Origin: S012-113 sp965368405
GTDB taxonomy: Bacteria; Bacteroidota; Bacteroidia; Cytophagales; Cyclobacteriaceae
Reading direction: 5' to 3'
DNA length: 14,699 bases
NCBI GenBank assembly: GCA_965368405.1
Contig: CBDUMS010000087.1
Location: 1-14,699, forward strand
A model generated the notes under the pieces. That model saw only the letters and a program-made list of their open reading frames with translations, did not search any database and was not told the origin of the DNA. The position numbers and the translations under genes were made by a program. Below are positions 13,564-14,699 of this stretch, one piece after another (the first letter of the stretch is position 1; each line of letters starts with the position of its first letter).

Positions 13564-14655
13564 ATGTTAGCATTTAGTATCTACGATTTTTCGACTTTAA
13601 CAGACAGTATTCATGAGTCTTTATCAGCCAGCCTTTCGCCGGGTTGGGTATCCATAATTGAATGGAGTCTGATAGGGGTCAGCTTGATTTTATTTGCTGC
13701 AATTTCTGTAATTATCCTGGTATACGTTGAGCGTAAAGTAGCCGCATTTTTCCAACTTAGACTTGGTCCGATGCGTGTAGGACCCTGGGGCATATTTCAA
13801 ACCGTTGCCGACTTTATCAAGCTCTTAATGAAGGAGCATATTACCTCAAGGAATGCCGATAAGTTCTTATATAATCTAGCCCCTTTTATCATCGTAACTG
13901 GAGCTTTTCTTGGCTTAGGAGCTATACCATTTGCCCTTGGTCTACATATTTTCGATATTAATATTGGAGTTTTCTATATAACAGCGGTATCCTCAATAGG
14001 AGTACTTGGTATTCTTTTAGGTGGATGGGCCGGTAATAATAAGTATTCGCTTATTGGAGCACTTCGTAGTGGCGCTCAGATAGTAAGTTATGAGTTGTCG
14101 GTTACACTTTCTTTACTAACTATCGTAGTCTTGGTCGGAAGCCTTCAACTCTCAGAAATCATTGCTAGCCAGGAAAATGGTTGGTGGATATTCAAGGGTC
14201 ATTTACCAGCATGGATCGCTTTTACCATATTTATGATTGCTGGTACGGCTGAAACTAATAGGGGCCCATTCGATTTAGCGGAAGCTGAATCTGAGCTCAC
14301 AGCTGGGTTTCATACTGAATATACGGGTATCAAATTCGCGATGTTCTTCCTGGCCGAATACATTGCGCTGTTCATAATAGCGGCTGTTGGAGCCACAGTC
14401 TTTCTCGGAGGTTGGCTTCCGTTGCATATTGGCAGCTGGGCAGCGTTCAATAACATAATGGATTTTATTCCTCCCATAATCTGGTTTTTTGGTAAAGTCG
14501 CCTTTTTAATCGGCATTATTATGTGGTTTAAGTGGACTTTCCCGCGACTCAGAATCGATCAACTGTTGGTACTTGAGTGGAAGTACCTCCTTCCAATTAA
14601 TCTATTTAACCTTATCCTCGTTTCATTTATCGCTCTTATGGGCTGGTACTTTTAG
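13564..14655 (+). CDS. nuoH: NADH-quinone oxidoreductase subunit H (ND1)
   Basis: NuoH is the membrane subunit that closes the quinone chamber and joins the two arms. The 363-residue protein shows about eight hydrophobic helices. Conserved motifs are VYVERKVAAFFQLRLGPMRV (53-72), GPWGIFQTVADFIKLLMKE (73-91), GAQIVSYE (174-181) and, in the matrix/cytoplasmic-side loop, AGTAETNRGPFDLAEAESEL (231-250) followed by HTEY. These acidic loops are the usual ND1 hallmarks. ATG 13564 is two bases after the nuoD stop and gives an N-terminus of normal length. It lies where nuoEFG would be expected first in a 14-gene operon. The next gene starts nine bases after it. Confidence 0.96.
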   Translation: MLAFSIYDFSTLTDSIHESLSASLSPGWVSIIEWSLIGVSLILFAAISVIILVYVERKVAAFFQLRLGPMRVGPWGIFQTVADFIKLLMKEHITSRNADKFLYNLAPFIIVTGAFLGLGAIPFALGLHIFDINIGVFYITAVSSIGVLGILLGGWAGNNKYSLIGALRSGAQIVSYELSVTLSLLTIVVLVGSLQLSEIIASQENGWWIFKGHLPAWIAFTIFMIAGTAETNRGPFDLAEAESELTAGFHTEYTGIKFAMFFLAEYIALFIIAAVGATVFLGGWLPLHIGSWAAFNNIMDFIPPIIWFFGKVAFLIGIIMWFKWTFPRLRIDQLLVLEWKYLLPINLFNLILVSFIALMGWYF

Positions 14656-14664
14656 TTAAGCATT

Positions 14665-14699
14665 ATGAATCCAGTTATACGATATTTTTCAGGAATTGC
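14665..14699 (+). CDS. Start of next nuo gene, probably nuoI (cut by window edge)
   Basis: An ATG nine bases after nuoH opens a frame that reads MNPVIRYFSGI to the window end. Eleven residues cannot identify the protein. The position directly after nuoH makes NuoI, a two-[4Fe-4S] subunit, the expected gene, and a short amphipathic N-terminus with an aromatic residue is compatible. The assignment rests on gene order only. Confidence 0.6.
   Translation, partial: MNPVIRYFSGI

Overview
This 14.7 kb window comes from an AT-rich bacterial chromosome, almost certainly Bacteroidota and most probably of the Cytophagia type. The pointers are the hpt-adk-obg order, grpE-dnaJ without dnaK, mostly weak or absent Shine-Dalgarno sequences, and the protein sequences themselves. 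This placement comes from reading the sequence only. Nothing looks recently transferred: no insertion sequence, integrase, CRISPR array, tRNA or rRNA was seen, and all complete genes have intact frames.

Region 1 (1-2213) is housekeeping: the 3' end of hypoxanthine phosphoribosyltransferase, adenylate kinase, the ribosome-assembly GTPase Obg and an unrecognised 95-residue membrane protein. A 10-bp inverted repeat spans the adk start codon. Region 2 (2214-4030) is a grpE-dnaJ chaperone pair behind a 109-bp spacer that holds two overlapping promoter-like elements and three copies of the hexamer TGTCAT. The DnaJ retains only two of the four canonical CxxCxGxG zinc motifs. Region 3 (4031-7494) holds a secreted repeat protein of toast-rack/LiaF-like appearance, followed by a NatA/NatB-like ABC exporter whose ATPase starts at TTG. 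A long bidirectional terminator closes the region.

Region 4 (7495-14699) is an energy-metabolism locus. A minus-strand dicluster ferredoxin gene diverges from a plus-strand run korA-korB-nuoA-nuoB-nuoC-nuoD-nuoH-(nuoI?). All spacings in the plus-strand run are a few bases or overlaps, up to the nine-base gap before the last gene. The nuo series goes directly from nuoD to nuoH, skipping nuoE, nuoF and nuoG, the NADH-oxidising module. The simplest reading is that a 2-oxoacid:ferredoxin oxidoreductase (2-oxoglutarate or pyruvate) reduces the ferredoxin, which then feeds an 11-subunit complex-I-like enzyme that passes electrons to quinone and pumps ions. The window would thus encode a 2-oxoacid-to-quinone respiratory chain that bypasses NADH. 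The gene order and absences are seen directly; the electron route is inferred.

The two largest gene-free stretches are 7334-7494, with the terminator, and 7840-8197, between the divergent ferredoxin and korA genes. The second holds a 10-bp palindrome, a widely spaced 10-bp inverted repeat and a nested hairpin just before korA.
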